Positions 1 through 10,429 of a DNA stretch of 64,000 nucleotides are shown one piece after another. The position numbers and the translations under genes are program-made. Each line of letters begins with the position of its first letter. Position 1 is the stretch's first letter. Source of the DNA: Henckelia pumila (lineage: Eukaryota > Streptophyta > Magnoliopsida > Lamiales > Gesneriaceae). Location: assembly GCF_033568475.1 (NCBI RefSeq), contig NC_133122.1:83785442-83849441 (forward strand). Direction: 5' to 3'. A model generated the notes under the pieces. The model saw only the letters and a list, made by a program, of their open reading frames with translations. It was not told the DNA's origin and ran no database searches.

Positions 1-728
1 ACTCTTTGCAAAATCTCAATCCAAGACTAGGGCTTACACCACTGTCTATCTCAGAATTCCTAGTAACTCAACAATAAGACAGTCTTAGACCGGATCTATT
101 ACAAAGTGTTTACAACTTGATTAAACTAGCACAAAGTGACTCTTCAATGATCAGATAATTTCTTCGAATGTGTGCTTCGAGTTCTTGATCAGTTTTTTTA
201 AGTATACTCTGAAAGCTTTGGTAGACTAATATAAGCGAGAAAGCAAGTTCGTGCAAGAGAGTCTCCAAAACTGATCTTGTTGCCTATTATAGGCTTTGTT
301 GTCAACGATCATAAATATTTAAATAATATCCATTCCTCTCACGATTTTCCCGTTTCACTGTTTGTATTGTCACATCAACATTCTCTGATGAAATAGTACA
401 ATTGTGCACGGATGCGATTGAAATGTATCAGTGTACGGAAAAATTTATCCAATGGAGTAGACTGACATCAACCGATTATTTTGAGAAAGTTGATAGAATG
501 ACTTCATCAAATGCTTCTGAGTGACGTGCTTCAGTCTGGCTAAGATTCGGTTTAGGTCATCATCACTTTGGGTGTGCAGTCTGGGTAGGTAAACTGTTTG
601 GTCCATATAGCAGTTTGGGTCTGGAACAGTTTACTCATCCAGTTTTGGTTTGTCTTGTCCAGTTCAGTTTGATGATGCAGTTTGGCTTTGCATTTGACTA
701 AAAATTCCGAAACTTAATTTCTCCAACA
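1..728 (-). mobile_element. Possible copia-type LTR, partial (runs off left edge)
   Basis: No coding sequence. Read on the minus strand the segment begins with TGTTGGAGAAATTAAG at 728, which resembles the start of several plant copia LTRs. A TATA-like CTATAATAGG lies near 281-292. The other end is outside the window and no second copy is present, so a solo LTR, a truncated element or plain intergenic DNA all remain possible. Positions 729-868 are AT-rich flank without features. Confidence 0.25.
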
Positions 729-1266
729 GCTTAACATAAATAACAATTGAGAAATTGTGTCATAAAAATTTCATTGTTAATAATTCGAAATACTGAATCA
801 TAAGAATCAAATTATTTCCAACATGTCTTCAGTCTCTTCAAGAGATTTCTTGTAATGCATTTAACGCATGATAAGTGCATTTTGTATGCATTATTTCGTG
901 ATATTTTTATGTCTATTTTGTGTGCATTCATATTATTTTTATGTGTTTTAGTGCATTTATGTGTATTTCACTCTCCGGATTAATTTTGTAGGAAAATGGA
1001 TTTTTGAAAAATAAATTACGGAGCAGCCTTGGTTAAAAAATTATTTTTAATTTTAGTGAATCCAAATCCAATCTCCACCGTTCAAAATGAAGTTCAATAT
1101 TTTTGAAGCTGCTGCCTAAATTTCAGCTCGATCTGACGGCTGAACTTGAGATATGATTTTTTCAAGAAAACTGTGCGCTGGAAAGAACACATACACGGAC
1201 CCTGGCACAGACCTGGCATGGGGTCCGTGCACATCGCAAAATTTTCAGAATTGGGACAGAAAATTT

Positions 1267-1371
1267 CTCGCTCGAGCGCACCTTGAGACCGCTCGAGCGA
1301 GAATTACAGACAGGAAAAAAATAATACAAAAGATCTCTCGCTCGAGCGCACCTTGAGCCCGCTCGAGCGAG
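1267..1371. repeat. Paired CTCGAG-centred palindromes in E1 5' LTR
   Basis: Two near-identical blocks (1267-1301 and 1337-1371) each carry two half-diverged copies of CTCGCTCGAGCGAG about 20 bp apart. The 3' LTR has the same blocks at about 6539-6575 and 6612-6645. They lie 70-180 bp upstream of the TATA box, so an upstream promoter role is possible but not shown. Confidence 0.8.
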
Positions 1372-1442
1372 ATGGCGTGCAGAATTTTTATTTTTGGAAG
1401 CTCTTATTCGCGAAGGATGCAATCTTTTGAAGATATGGGGCA

Positions 1443-1450
1443 TATAAATA
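1443..1450 (+). promoter_or_regulatory. TATA box of E1 5' LTR
   Basis: TATAAATA is conserved at the same place in the 3' LTR (6717-6724). Transcription would be expected to start about 30 bp downstream, defining U3/R. Confidence 0.65.
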
Positions 1451-2351
1451 GGGTTTTTATCATCAGATAAAGGGTTCCAGACGTGTTCTATCATAGAAGA
1501 GAGGCGGCTACAGGCTTGGGAGAGAAGATTTCTCATTTCTTTCTTATTTTCTTCTTATTATTTTTAGTTCATGATTAAAAACTTTGTTTGAATCATGATT
1601 TCGTTTATGGAGTAGTTATTTCATTTCGATCAAGGCCACGTGATTGGGCCGAACAAATTTATGTAGAAAACTTGGATGTTTGTTTGGGATTGTACATATT
1701 TGATTTGATTTTATTGATTGTCAGGTTTATATTTGTCCTGTGAATAGCATGATCAACTGTTTTCTTGCATGTTAATCGGTTTCAAGTCGACAGAAGAGGG
1801 ATTGATTTTGATCATTCTGATAATTAACACATGGTAAAATCGACTAGAAATAGAATTCGGTTTCAGTGTGCGGTTTGGGTGTAAACTGAATTTTCACAAA
1901 TATTTAATGCATTCAAATTTGATTAGAATTACGAAAGATTAATCCGTCAATATTTGAGTAGGTTTGATTGTTCTTAGACCTTTGAACAAGATAGGAGAAT
2001 TCACGTGATCTAAGATTAAATCTAAATCCTAAATCTACTACTTGTTACATAATTTGTCTGTTGTCTACGTGTGTCCTTGAACGAGTTTTTCTTATATTGA
2101 ATCTAATCCAAAATTTTTGTTGCGTTTTTATTGAATCGAATTTTATTTTCAATTTAAGTTTTTAGTTTAAAATCTGAATTTTCATCGCTCTTATTGATTA
2201 GTCTAGATTAAGTAAGAATAATCATATTCTGGTACTCATTCAAATACAGTCCCTGTGGGTTCGACATCTAATTTTTATTCAATATCTATAACTTGACCTG
2301 GTGCACTTGCCAGTAGATTGTTAATCAAACCAATTTAAGCGGTCAAGTTTT

Positions 2352-2367
2352 TGGCGCCGTTGCCGGG
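2352..2367 (+). promoter_or_regulatory. E1 primer-binding site (tRNA-Asp type)
   Basis: TGGCGCCGTTGCCGGG lies 6 bp after the 5' LTR. It is complementary to the CCA-ended 3' terminus of plant tRNA-Asp, the primer usual for Athila-like elements. Confidence 0.88.
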
Positions 2368-2488
2368 TACTGTTTTTATATCAGAATTTTTATTTCACTT
2401 GAGATTAGACTTAATATTTATTTATTTTATTAATTAAATCTGAATTTTCTTCTTTTCTTGGTGATTTTTAGGTACTGTCTGATTGTTT

Positions 2489-4035
2489 ATGCGTAGCACT
2501 CGACGCACCAAAGATCTCTTACCACTTGACTTGGAGATCGAGCGTACACTGAGCATAATTCAAAAAGCAAAGAGGAATCTTAATCTAGTACTTGAATCAA
2601 AATCTGAGGAAGAGATGGCAAACGGAGTTGATAATCGTACAGTTCTTGATCTAATTCTTCCGCTAGTTGAAGGTTACGGATCTAGCATAGTTCGCTCGGC
2701 TGTTGAGGCAAACCCTTTCGAGCTGAATCCCTGTATTATTCAGATGATCCAGCTTCAGACACGTTTTGGGGGCACATCTATGAAAGACCCCTACGGTCAT
2801 CTGGAGCGTTTTCTGTCAATCTGCGGCACGTTTACGTTCAATTGGCTAACCTCTGATGTAGTGAGACTGCGATTATTCCCATTTTCTCTACAGGAAGATG
2901 CACTTGAGTGGCTAGATGATCTGCCTGTGGGTTCCATCACTACTTGGACCCAACTTGTTTAAACTTTTTTGAAAAAGTATTTTCCTCCTACGAAGATGGC
3001 GAAGTTATTTTTTGAAATTATCTCATTCAAGAAAAAGGATGGAGAATCTCTACATGCGGCATGGACCAGATTTAAAAAGATATTTAGGATGTGTCCTCAA
3101 CATAATCTTACTCAGAGCCAGCAGACTCAGACTTTCTTCAATGGGGCTTATCAGTCTGTTCGATCCATGTTGGATGCTGCTGCTAATGGAAAGCTTATTC
3201 AGGAAAACACCAGTAGATGCATGGGAGATCATTGGTAATATGGCAGAGAGTAATATTGGGTGGTTGGATGTGAAGAAGGAGAAGAAGGCTGGAGTTCTAG
3301 AGGTCGATGCTTTAATGACCCTAAATTCAAAGATTGACGCTCTAACCCACCAAGTGGCACTTATGAAAGTAGCGCCAATGACTCAAGTACAAGGGAATCT
3401 GCAAGAAGAACAACAGTTGTTTGAAGTTGAAGCGTAATTTTGCAGAAAATCAAGGACGACAATCGTACAACTCCTACAACAACACCTACAATTAGAACTG
3501 GCAGAGTCAACCTAAGCAAGAGGTGCAGAAGCCGAGCTTTGAGGAGATAATGATGAAGTAGGTGGTTGGTAAAGAAGCTCGGCTACAGAATTAAGAAGCT
3601 ATGCTGCAGAAGTTGTAGACTCAGATGGCTCAGAAAGAACCAACTGTCTACACGTCCTACTGGAGCTTTGCCGAGTAACACTGAATTAAATCCCAGAGGT
3701 GTAAATGCTATCATGGTCGTGACTCGAGCACAATATAAAAAACCTGAGCAGGCGGACGAAGAAAAACTATGGAAGGGCCGAAAAATTCAGATTCCAAGAA
3801 GGATGCGCGTGCTGAAAATTCCTCCACGGCAGGTAAGAAAGGTAAAACTTCAAAATTTGAAGTTAATGCTGATGTTGATATTTCTACTTTACCTTTCCCC
3901 CATAGAGCTAAACAGTTATTGTTTGATTTTTAATTTAAAAAGTTTCTTGAAATTTTCAAGAAACTGCATATTAACATACCTTTTGCAGAACTTTTAGCTC
4001 AGATTCCAAATTATGCCAAATTTCTGAAGGATTTA
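2489..4035 (+). pseudogene. E1 gag, decayed
   Basis: Encodes the capsid-like Gag of an Athila-type element. The first in-frame ATG is 2489. The Retrotrans_gag region is recognisable from about 2740 to 3260, with motifs such as WLDDLP, KYFPPTK, GESLHAAW and MLDAAANG. E4 Gag (36220-35096, minus) aligns throughout and serves as an intact comparator. A TAA at 2960-2962 replaces the Gln codon seen in E4. Frameshifts occur near 3190 and 3435, with further stops around 3495, 3560 and 3590. The C-terminal Gag region, up to the protease linker, is readable in shifted frames to about 4035. There is no zinc knuckle. The gene is non-functional in this copy. Confidence 0.85.
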
Positions 4036-4052
4036 TTGAGGAATAAAAAGCG

Positions 4053-4634
4053 TTGAACAACGTGACGCAGGTTGCAATTAATGAGGACTACTCGGCGGTG
4101 CTGCATAATAATCTTCCAAACAAATCTCACGATCCAGGGAGTTTCTCCATACCTTGTCATATTGGAAGTTTATCATTTGATAATGTGTTGTGTGATTTAG
4201 GATCGAGCATAAATTTGATGCCTCATGCACTTGTTAAGAAATTGGGTATATGCAACATTGAACCAGTAAATATTTCTCTTAAATTTGCTGATGGATCTAT
4301 TAAATACCCAAGAGGAGTCGTGGAAAATGTTTTAATCAAGATAGACAAATTTAATTATCCTGTAGATTTTGTTATTCTTGACATAGATGAAAATTGTGAA
4401 GTTCACATGATTCTAGGACGTCCCTTTTTAGCCATGAGTCGAGCATTAGTTGATGTTGAAAAGGGAAAATTGGTGTTAAGACGGAATGGAGAGCAAGTTG
4501 TGTTCCATATGTTTAAGTCAGCTAGCGAGGGCCCATATTTTAAGTCTAGTTTTGCTGTGAATTTTATTGGTATGATTCATGAAAATGTCTGTGCATATGT
4601 GCAGGGTAATATTCTGAAGGAATCGAGCCTATGA
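4053..4634 (+). pseudogene. E1 retropepsin-like protease domain
   Basis: An open stretch of about 193 codons holding the aspartic protease that cuts the Gag polyprotein. The active-site region reads DLGSSINLMP (near 4195-4224), the Asp-Leu-Gly variant typical of Athila-type proteases rather than DTG/DSG. The flap-side motif ILGRPFLA is at about 4410-4434. It was joined to gag in the parent element but is separated here by frameshifts, including one just before 4053. It ends at TGA 4632-4634 and no reverse transcriptase follows. E4 has the same domain at 34730-34128 (minus). Confidence 0.85.
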
Positions 4635-6101
4635 ATTTTTTTGAGCAAAGCGGAACAAGAACAGGCTGCAAAATTCCTAAGAATTGTTCCAAAAGAGTGG
4701 AGGAACCACCTTGAATGTCGCCACTAAATAGAGGAATATAGTCGGGCTATAGACTATAAATTTAGCGTTGACTGGGAGGCAACCCAATGTTCTTTACCTT
4801 GATTTTTAGTTTTTTTTGCGTAGTTTTATTTTTTATCTTTATTTGATTTTTTCTTCTTTCCCATGCCAGTTTTCCGTGAATGCCGATTCACCCAGTCTGC
4901 TATTGTCACCTCAAAAGATGTCGCTGCTAGAGTGTGAAGAGGAAGAGAACGATGGATCATGCACCGCATTAGACCAGGGGAGTTTTGTTCATGTTTTGCA
5001 TTTTGTTCTTTGCATTTGTTCGTTGTTAATTGTTGTTGTGTTTGTGTTTCTAGAGCAATGAGGGCAATGCTTTGGATAAGTATGGGGGTGTTATTTAGTT
5101 TTGTTTCGTTCATCTTATGTTTTGCATTCATATGGTTTAGTTCTTTGCATTTAGTTCGTAATCATGCATATCATTATGTTTTGTGTTTGTGTTGTGTGAA
5201 TAATTAGAATGATGAATGTTGGCCGATAATGATAGAGTTGTGAATTTTTATTTTTTTTTAGAAAATGTTGTTTTTGATTGAACAAGAGAAGCTGTTGGTT
5301 AAATCGTGAATAATTTTAAGCATACATGTTAGACTGGTGTAATGTAGCGAAGTAATTGATGAAGTTCGTGTTTGCTCATTGCACGACAATAGATGTTTGT
5401 TGATCATGATAGTGTCTTTGGATTCCTGATGATTTTATAACATTTCATGTATGATTTTGGATGCACCTAGAAAATTTTTGAAATATTTTGGTTGAAACTT
5501 AAGTTAACTCCATCCGGGTTACGAGTAGGGATTGAAATCCTAATCCCTTGTTTTTGACTAAGTATGCGAAGTCCATGGGGTTAAAATTTTGAAAATTTTA
5601 AAAATAACAATTTCATCCGGGCTTGGAAAATGATTGAAATTCTAATCATTTTTCCATAGCTAAGTTTGCGGGCTTAATGGGATTGTAGCTCCATCCGGGC
5701 TATAGACGGGGGGATTGAAATTCTAATCCTATCTTAATCATAGCTAAGTTTGCGAGTAATTATTGGGACTTAAGAAAAACCGAGTGCAAAATCCGGAGGT
5801 GCGTAATTTATCTCAATAAAGTTGTGTTTTTGTTAGAAATTGTTGGGATGAAAGAGTGCTGAAGTGTGACACTTGCACTGATTTTTCATAGGTCGCTAAG
5901 CATTCTTAGGACAGATTCTTTTTAAATTGCATGAAACTTGAATGACATGGCACACACACACGTTTACGTTAAACTGATAGTGTATTGTGGTCAATCAGAA
6001 GTATTTGTGGTTTTTAGTTGTTGAAGTTGGAACTTATCTGAGGCTATGTTGTTCATGATTCATTCTTACTTATGTCGTTGTTTGCATATTATTTTTGCAT
6101 G
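4635..6101 (+). other. E1 3' non-coding interior
   Basis: No credible gene. Three landmarks recur in E4 and E7. The first is a block around 4741-4786 (GTCGGGCTATAGACTATAAA, then TGACTGGGAGGCAACCCA). The second is an internal purine tract AAGTATGGGGGTG at about 5079-5091. The third is three imperfect tandem copies of a ~90-bp unit beginning CATCCGGG near 5510, 5608 and 5690. Short open frames here are not conserved among the three elements. Confidence 0.7.
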
Positions 6102-6140
6102 TCTTGCTCGAGGGCGAGCAAGAGTTAAGTATGGGGGTGT
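6102..6140 (+). promoter_or_regulatory. E1 hairpin plus 3' polypurine tract
   Basis: A perfect inverted repeat, TCTTGCTCG / CGAGCAAGA with loop AGGG (6102-6123), is followed directly by TTAAGTATGGGGGTGT, which ends at the 3' LTR. The purine tract primes plus-strand DNA synthesis in such elements. The hairpin recurs in E4 (32883-32902) and E7 (58179-58200). Confidence 0.8.
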
Positions 6141-7614
6141 TGATGAGTGCATTTTGTATGCATTATTTCGTGATATTTTTATGTCTATTTTGTGTGCATT
6201 CATATTATTTTTATGTGTTTTAGTGTATGTGTGTGTATTTCACTCTTCGGGTTAATTTTGTAGAAAAATGGGTTTTTGAAGAAAGAATTACAGAGCAACC
6301 TTGGTTAAAATTTCATTTTTAATTTTAGAGAGATCAAAATCCAATCTCCACCATTCAAAATGAAGTTCAATATTTTTGAAGCTGCTGTCTAAATTTCAGC
6401 TCAATCCGACGGCTAAAACTTGAGATATGATTTTTTCAAGAAAACTATGCGCTGGAAAGAACACATACACGGACCCAGGCACGGACCTGGCACGGGGTCT
6501 GTGCACATCGCGAAATTTTCAGAATTGGGATAGAAAAATGCTCGCTCGAGCGTACGTTGAGCCCGCTCGAGCAAGAATTACGGACAGGAAAAAAATAATA
6601 CAGAAGATCTCTCGCTCGAGCGCACCTTGAGCCCGCTCGAGCAAGACGGCGTGCAGAATTTTTATTTTTGGAAACTCTTATTCGCAAAGGATGCAATCTT
6701 TTTAATATTTGGGGCGTATAAATAGGCTTTTTATCATCAGATGAAGGGTTTCAGACGTGTTCTATCATAGAAGAGAGGCGGCTAAAGGCTTGGGAGAGAA
6801 GATTTCTCTTTTTTTTCTTCTTTTCTTCTTATTATTTTTAGTTCATGATTAAAAACTTTGTTTGAATCATGAGGAGTAGTTCTTTCATTTCGATCAAGAC
6901 CACGTGATTGGGCCGTACAAATTTATATAGAAAACTTGGATGTTTGTTTGGGATTTTACATATTTGATTTTATTTTATTGATTGTCACATTTATATTTGT
7001 CTTGTGAATAGCCTGATTAACTGTTTGCTTGCATGTTAATCGACTCAAAGTCGACAGAGGAGAGATTGATTTTGATCATTCTCATAATTAACACATGGTA
7101 AAGCCGACTAGAAATAGAATTCGATTTCAGTGTGCGGTTTTGGTGTAAACTGAATTTTCACAAATATTTAATGCATTCAAATTTGATTAAAATTACGAAA
7201 GATTAATCCGTAAATATTTGAGTAGGTTTGATTGTTCTAGAAATAGACCTTTGAACAAGATAGGAGAATTCCTGTGATCTAAGATTAAATCTAAATCCTA
7301 AATCAACTACTTGTTACATAATTTGTTTGATACCTACATGTTTCCTTGATCGAGTTTTTCTTATATTGAATTTAATCTAAAATTTTTGCTGCATTTTTAT
7401 TGAATCGAATTTTATTTTCAATTTAAGTTTTTAGTTTAAAATATGATTTTTCATCGCTCTTATTAATTAGTCTAGATTAAGTAAAAATAATCATATTCTG
7501 GTACTCATTCATATACCGTCCCCGTGGATTCGACATCTGATTTTTATTCACTATTTATAACTTGACCTGGTGCACTTGCCATTAGATTGTTAATCAAACC
7601 AATTTAAGCGGTCA
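6141..7614 (+). repeat. E1 3' LTR
   Basis: Starts TGATGAGTGC and ends AAGCGGTCA. It carries the palindrome pairs and a TATA box at 6717-6724. One G/A change in the first bases distinguishes it from the 5' copy. Confidence 0.93.
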
Positions 7615-8145
7615 ATGCACAATCAATAACTTTTAACCCATAAAATTTGACTCAAAGCCAAAAAATAATAATAATTAGTTGAAATAATATTTATAATATT
7701 TGTTGCAGGCAACATATTACATCTCTAAAATATGACGTTATATTTTCAAAATCTATGGTCTATTAGTTGATTGAAGACATTTGATAATTAATCAACTAAA
7801 CCATTTTACTGATTGTATATTTTGGAAATGATTCTCAGTAAATATCTTCGCAATCATCAGGTTCCGTCGAGTCGTATATCCACGTTTATTATATTATTTT
7901 TTCATTCCAGAAAAAATTGGGATCCAGTCCCATTTTGAACTATTGATAGTTATATCAAATTTAATAAGTAACACATGAGTAACACTTCTGTGACACAGTC
8001 TCACGTGAAACGGTCTCTCGTGAGACGATCTCTCACGTGAGACGGGTCAACCCAATACAATTAAATTACCCGATTAATTATTATGTGAAACTCGGATCTT
8101 AGGTCAGACAAAATCAGCTCATTGTTCAATTCTCTACGCAAACAA
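7615..8145. other. Intergenic DNA with inverted GTCTCACGTGAGAC-type motifs
   Basis: AT-rich and without a gene. At 7998-8045 three diverged inverted motifs built on CTCACGTGAGAC sit in tandem and could fold back. Such motifs are common at plant MITE ends, but I could not define element borders or a target duplication. Confidence 0.4.
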
Positions 8146-8149
8146 AATC

Positions 8150-10015
8150 ATAAATTCTTCTTTGATTTTTTCTTTAATTCTCACCCAATTCATATCCAAT
8201 TTTCGGTGAGAAACTAGATTCTTCTTCAATTACCGCGGAACATCAATCCAATTTCTGAGAGAAGATCGATGCTTCTTCAATTCTGATCAGCTGGATTCAA
8301 ATAACTACGATCGGAGAAGATTCATGGAACAACTGATGATACTTTCATCACATCAGAATCTGATTATGGTTTATCGTGTGTTTTCAGTTCCATTTTTCTA
8401 TGATTAACTCTAGTTTGACATCCTTCTCTTTCGATATTTGACGATGGGACTTGGTTAATTCACATTTACTGGGAAATTTTTCGTTGCTCTCCAATATGGG
8501 GCATGCTATTATATTATTGGAGTCTTGCTATTTATCTTTTCGGTTTCTCCCTTGTTTTTGCTGTAATGGTTTGATGGTTGAACTACTTTAGTTTTAGTTG
8601 CTCTGGTTTTCTCTGATTTTACACATTTTTGCTCATATATATTATCGTGTGTGATACTGTAGAATGTAAATATTTGGGTTTGCTATTCATCTGTATTTTT
8701 GGAGGTGGGGGTAAATTGATGGCGAGAAATGGTGCCACCGAGGGAGTCAATGACGACAGTGGACCATCTTGATTCCCGACGAGTTTCTTCCGGCCATAAA
8801 GGTTTGCACATTAGATTTAATTTGTTTTTTGTGGATTTCTTGAAAACCAATTTAAAATGACTGATTTTGGAATTTCTAATCTGTTTTTGGTTTCGGGAAC
8901 AAGATTTCCTTCAAAATAGCCATTTAGCATATCTTTTAGTTCAACATTCGAAATGGCACAAGTGTTTCAGATAGTGTGATTGGAACTTTTTTGAAGCTGG
9001 TAAATTTCATTCTTAGTATGGGTGCATAAAATTTATGTATTAGAGCTTTATATTGATTTAGATTGCAATGATCTGGTATGTCAGCTCTTATATTTTAATT
9101 TGGATGAGATTATGGCCTTCTTACAACTTTGTTGAATCATCGCATTGCAGTGATGAAGGACTTGATATCACCTCATGGATATAAAAAGAGATTACGAACA
9201 ACTAGAAGAAAGAAAAATAAGAGACGTTGCAGCCAGTGAAGAGGCAAAAGAAAAGAAAATGCTCTAGTGGAAGAAAAGTTGCGTCAAGAAAGGATTGAAG
9301 TTGAAAAGAGGTTCTTTCCATTTTTGTATCATTTAAATATTTTTTTTGTAAGCCTGATGCATGCTTAAACTCAAATATTTCTTTCTCTATTTTGACAACT
9401 ACTCAGTTATATCTCAAATTTAGGCAATTCTTGAAAAAGTAATTCAATTGTATTGATAAAGTGAAGTGAATGTCACAGTCATTCATACATGTATTGTTTT
9501 TTTTTTCCACTGCTATCGTATCACTTAGTTCTTGTTTATATACCATAACATGAGAACAAAATTTTAATACATGATATTTATTTAGATATCATAACTTGGT
9601 ATTGTCTCCCATATCTTATCATCATGTTATGTGTGCATCTACTCCAATAGCTTCCAACCATTGGAAAATTGCTCGGGAAAAGAAATTGTTGCTCAATCGT
9701 ACGTACACAAAATTATGAAATTTGATGCCTTAGATTTAGCCAAAAAAATTGGTTGTAGCAAGGGTTATGTGCACATGTATCCATTCCATATCCACCATTT
9801 GTGTTTTGTCTTAACTAGCTGCTTTTTCTGGTATTTTTGAATCAATGCAGGCCAATCTTCAAGCCAAGAGAACTAAAATAGCTAAAGCTCTCGAAGAAGC
9901 TGAGAAACGAGCTGTAGAAAAGAATAAAAAACTGAGAAGCAAGCTGCTGAAACAGCTACTACCAAACATGTTGAAATATTAAGAGATGGTATTCACAATG
10001 TAGTAGATTCGAAGA
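8150..10015 (+). pseudogene. Relic of a spliced coiled-coil protein gene
   Basis: I do not recognise the family. A pyrimidine-rich, 5'UTR-like stretch (8150-8300) precedes ATG 8719. An exon-like block ends at a plausible donor AAG|GTTTGC (about 8801). A later block from 9178 encodes a charged helical segment (Asp-Ile-Lys-Arg-Asp-Tyr-Glu-Gln...) rich in Glu, Lys and Arg. It breaks frame at about 9270 and resumes one base out. Another block after an acceptor-like CAG at 9850 encodes more Ala/Glu/Lys helix to about 10015, again needing a frame change near 9930. The charged-helix pattern and splice-like borders suggest a once-real gene. The frame breaks and stop codons suggest it is dead. Confidence 0.4.
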
Positions 10016-10035
10016 AAACTTTTGTGTATTTAGTT

Positions 10036-10061
10036 ATCTTAATTAATTAATTAATTAATAG
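10036..10061. repeat. (TTAA)n microsatellite
   Basis: About six consecutive TTAA/TAAT units. The remainder of 10016-10430 is AT-rich and holds nothing else I can support. Confidence 0.8.
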
Positions 10062-10429
10062 GAATATAGAATTATATGTCTATGAGCATAATCTTAATGG
10101 TTTGGCCATTTTATAAACCCAAATTATCTAGGGTAACCGAAGAAATGGACATATCTAGCATCGAGGTCACTTGTGCATTTTTGAAAATTGTAGTTTGAAC
10201 ATTTTCCTTCTTGAAGTTTATTAGTATTTATCTGCTGCTTACTCTTAAGTTGTGTAAGTTGGTGAAGTTTTTACCGCTATGTATATTCAGTGTCGAATTC
10301 TCATGTGTAACTTGTAATTTTAGTTTCTAATTTTGTGAAAATTTAAAGATATTCTATTTGAGAAGTTACATAAAGTATAAGTTCAAAGACATGAATATCA
10401 CATGTCAAAAAATATGGTGGGTAAAAATT

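Larger units (their letters stand above)
869..2345 (+). repeat. E1 5' LTR
   Basis: Starts TGATAAGTGCATTTTG and ends AAGCGGTCA. It matches 6141-7614 along its whole length with scattered substitutions and small indels. The palindrome pairs (1267-1371) and a TATA box lie inside. Confidence 0.93.
869..7614 (+). mobile_element. E1: non-autonomous Athila-like LTR retrotransposon (gag-protease only)
   Basis: Two LTRs of 1477 and 1474 bp (869-2345, 6141-7614), both TG...CA, bracket a 3.8-kb interior. The primer site matches the 3' end of tRNA-Asp and a polypurine tract abuts the 3' LTR. The flanking 5-mers are ACGCA (864-868) and ATGCA (7615-7619), a target-site duplication with one C-to-T difference. 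The interior holds decayed gag and protease, then ~1.5 kb of non-coding DNA. I see no reverse transcriptase, RNase H or integrase, so mobilisation would need proteins from another element. E4 and E7 share its LTR start, noncoding landmarks and architecture. Athila affiliation is inferred from the gag and protease style and the primer site. Confidence 0.9.

Noticed and set aside
1267-1371. Regular palindromes resembling a CRISPR-like array
   Set aside because: Only a few copies within an LTR, with repeats diverged and spacers also repeated in the second LTR. The setting is a plant retrotransposon.
4816-5207. Hydrophobic small ORFs in E1 after protease, possible envelope-like protein
   Set aside because: The matching regions of E4 and E7 encode different peptides in different frames. 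There is no signal peptide plus ectodomain layout and the length is too short.
7998-8045. Inverted GTCTCACGTGAGAC motifs as a complete MITE
   Set aside because: No second terminus or target duplication could be defined, so only the motif cluster is reported.
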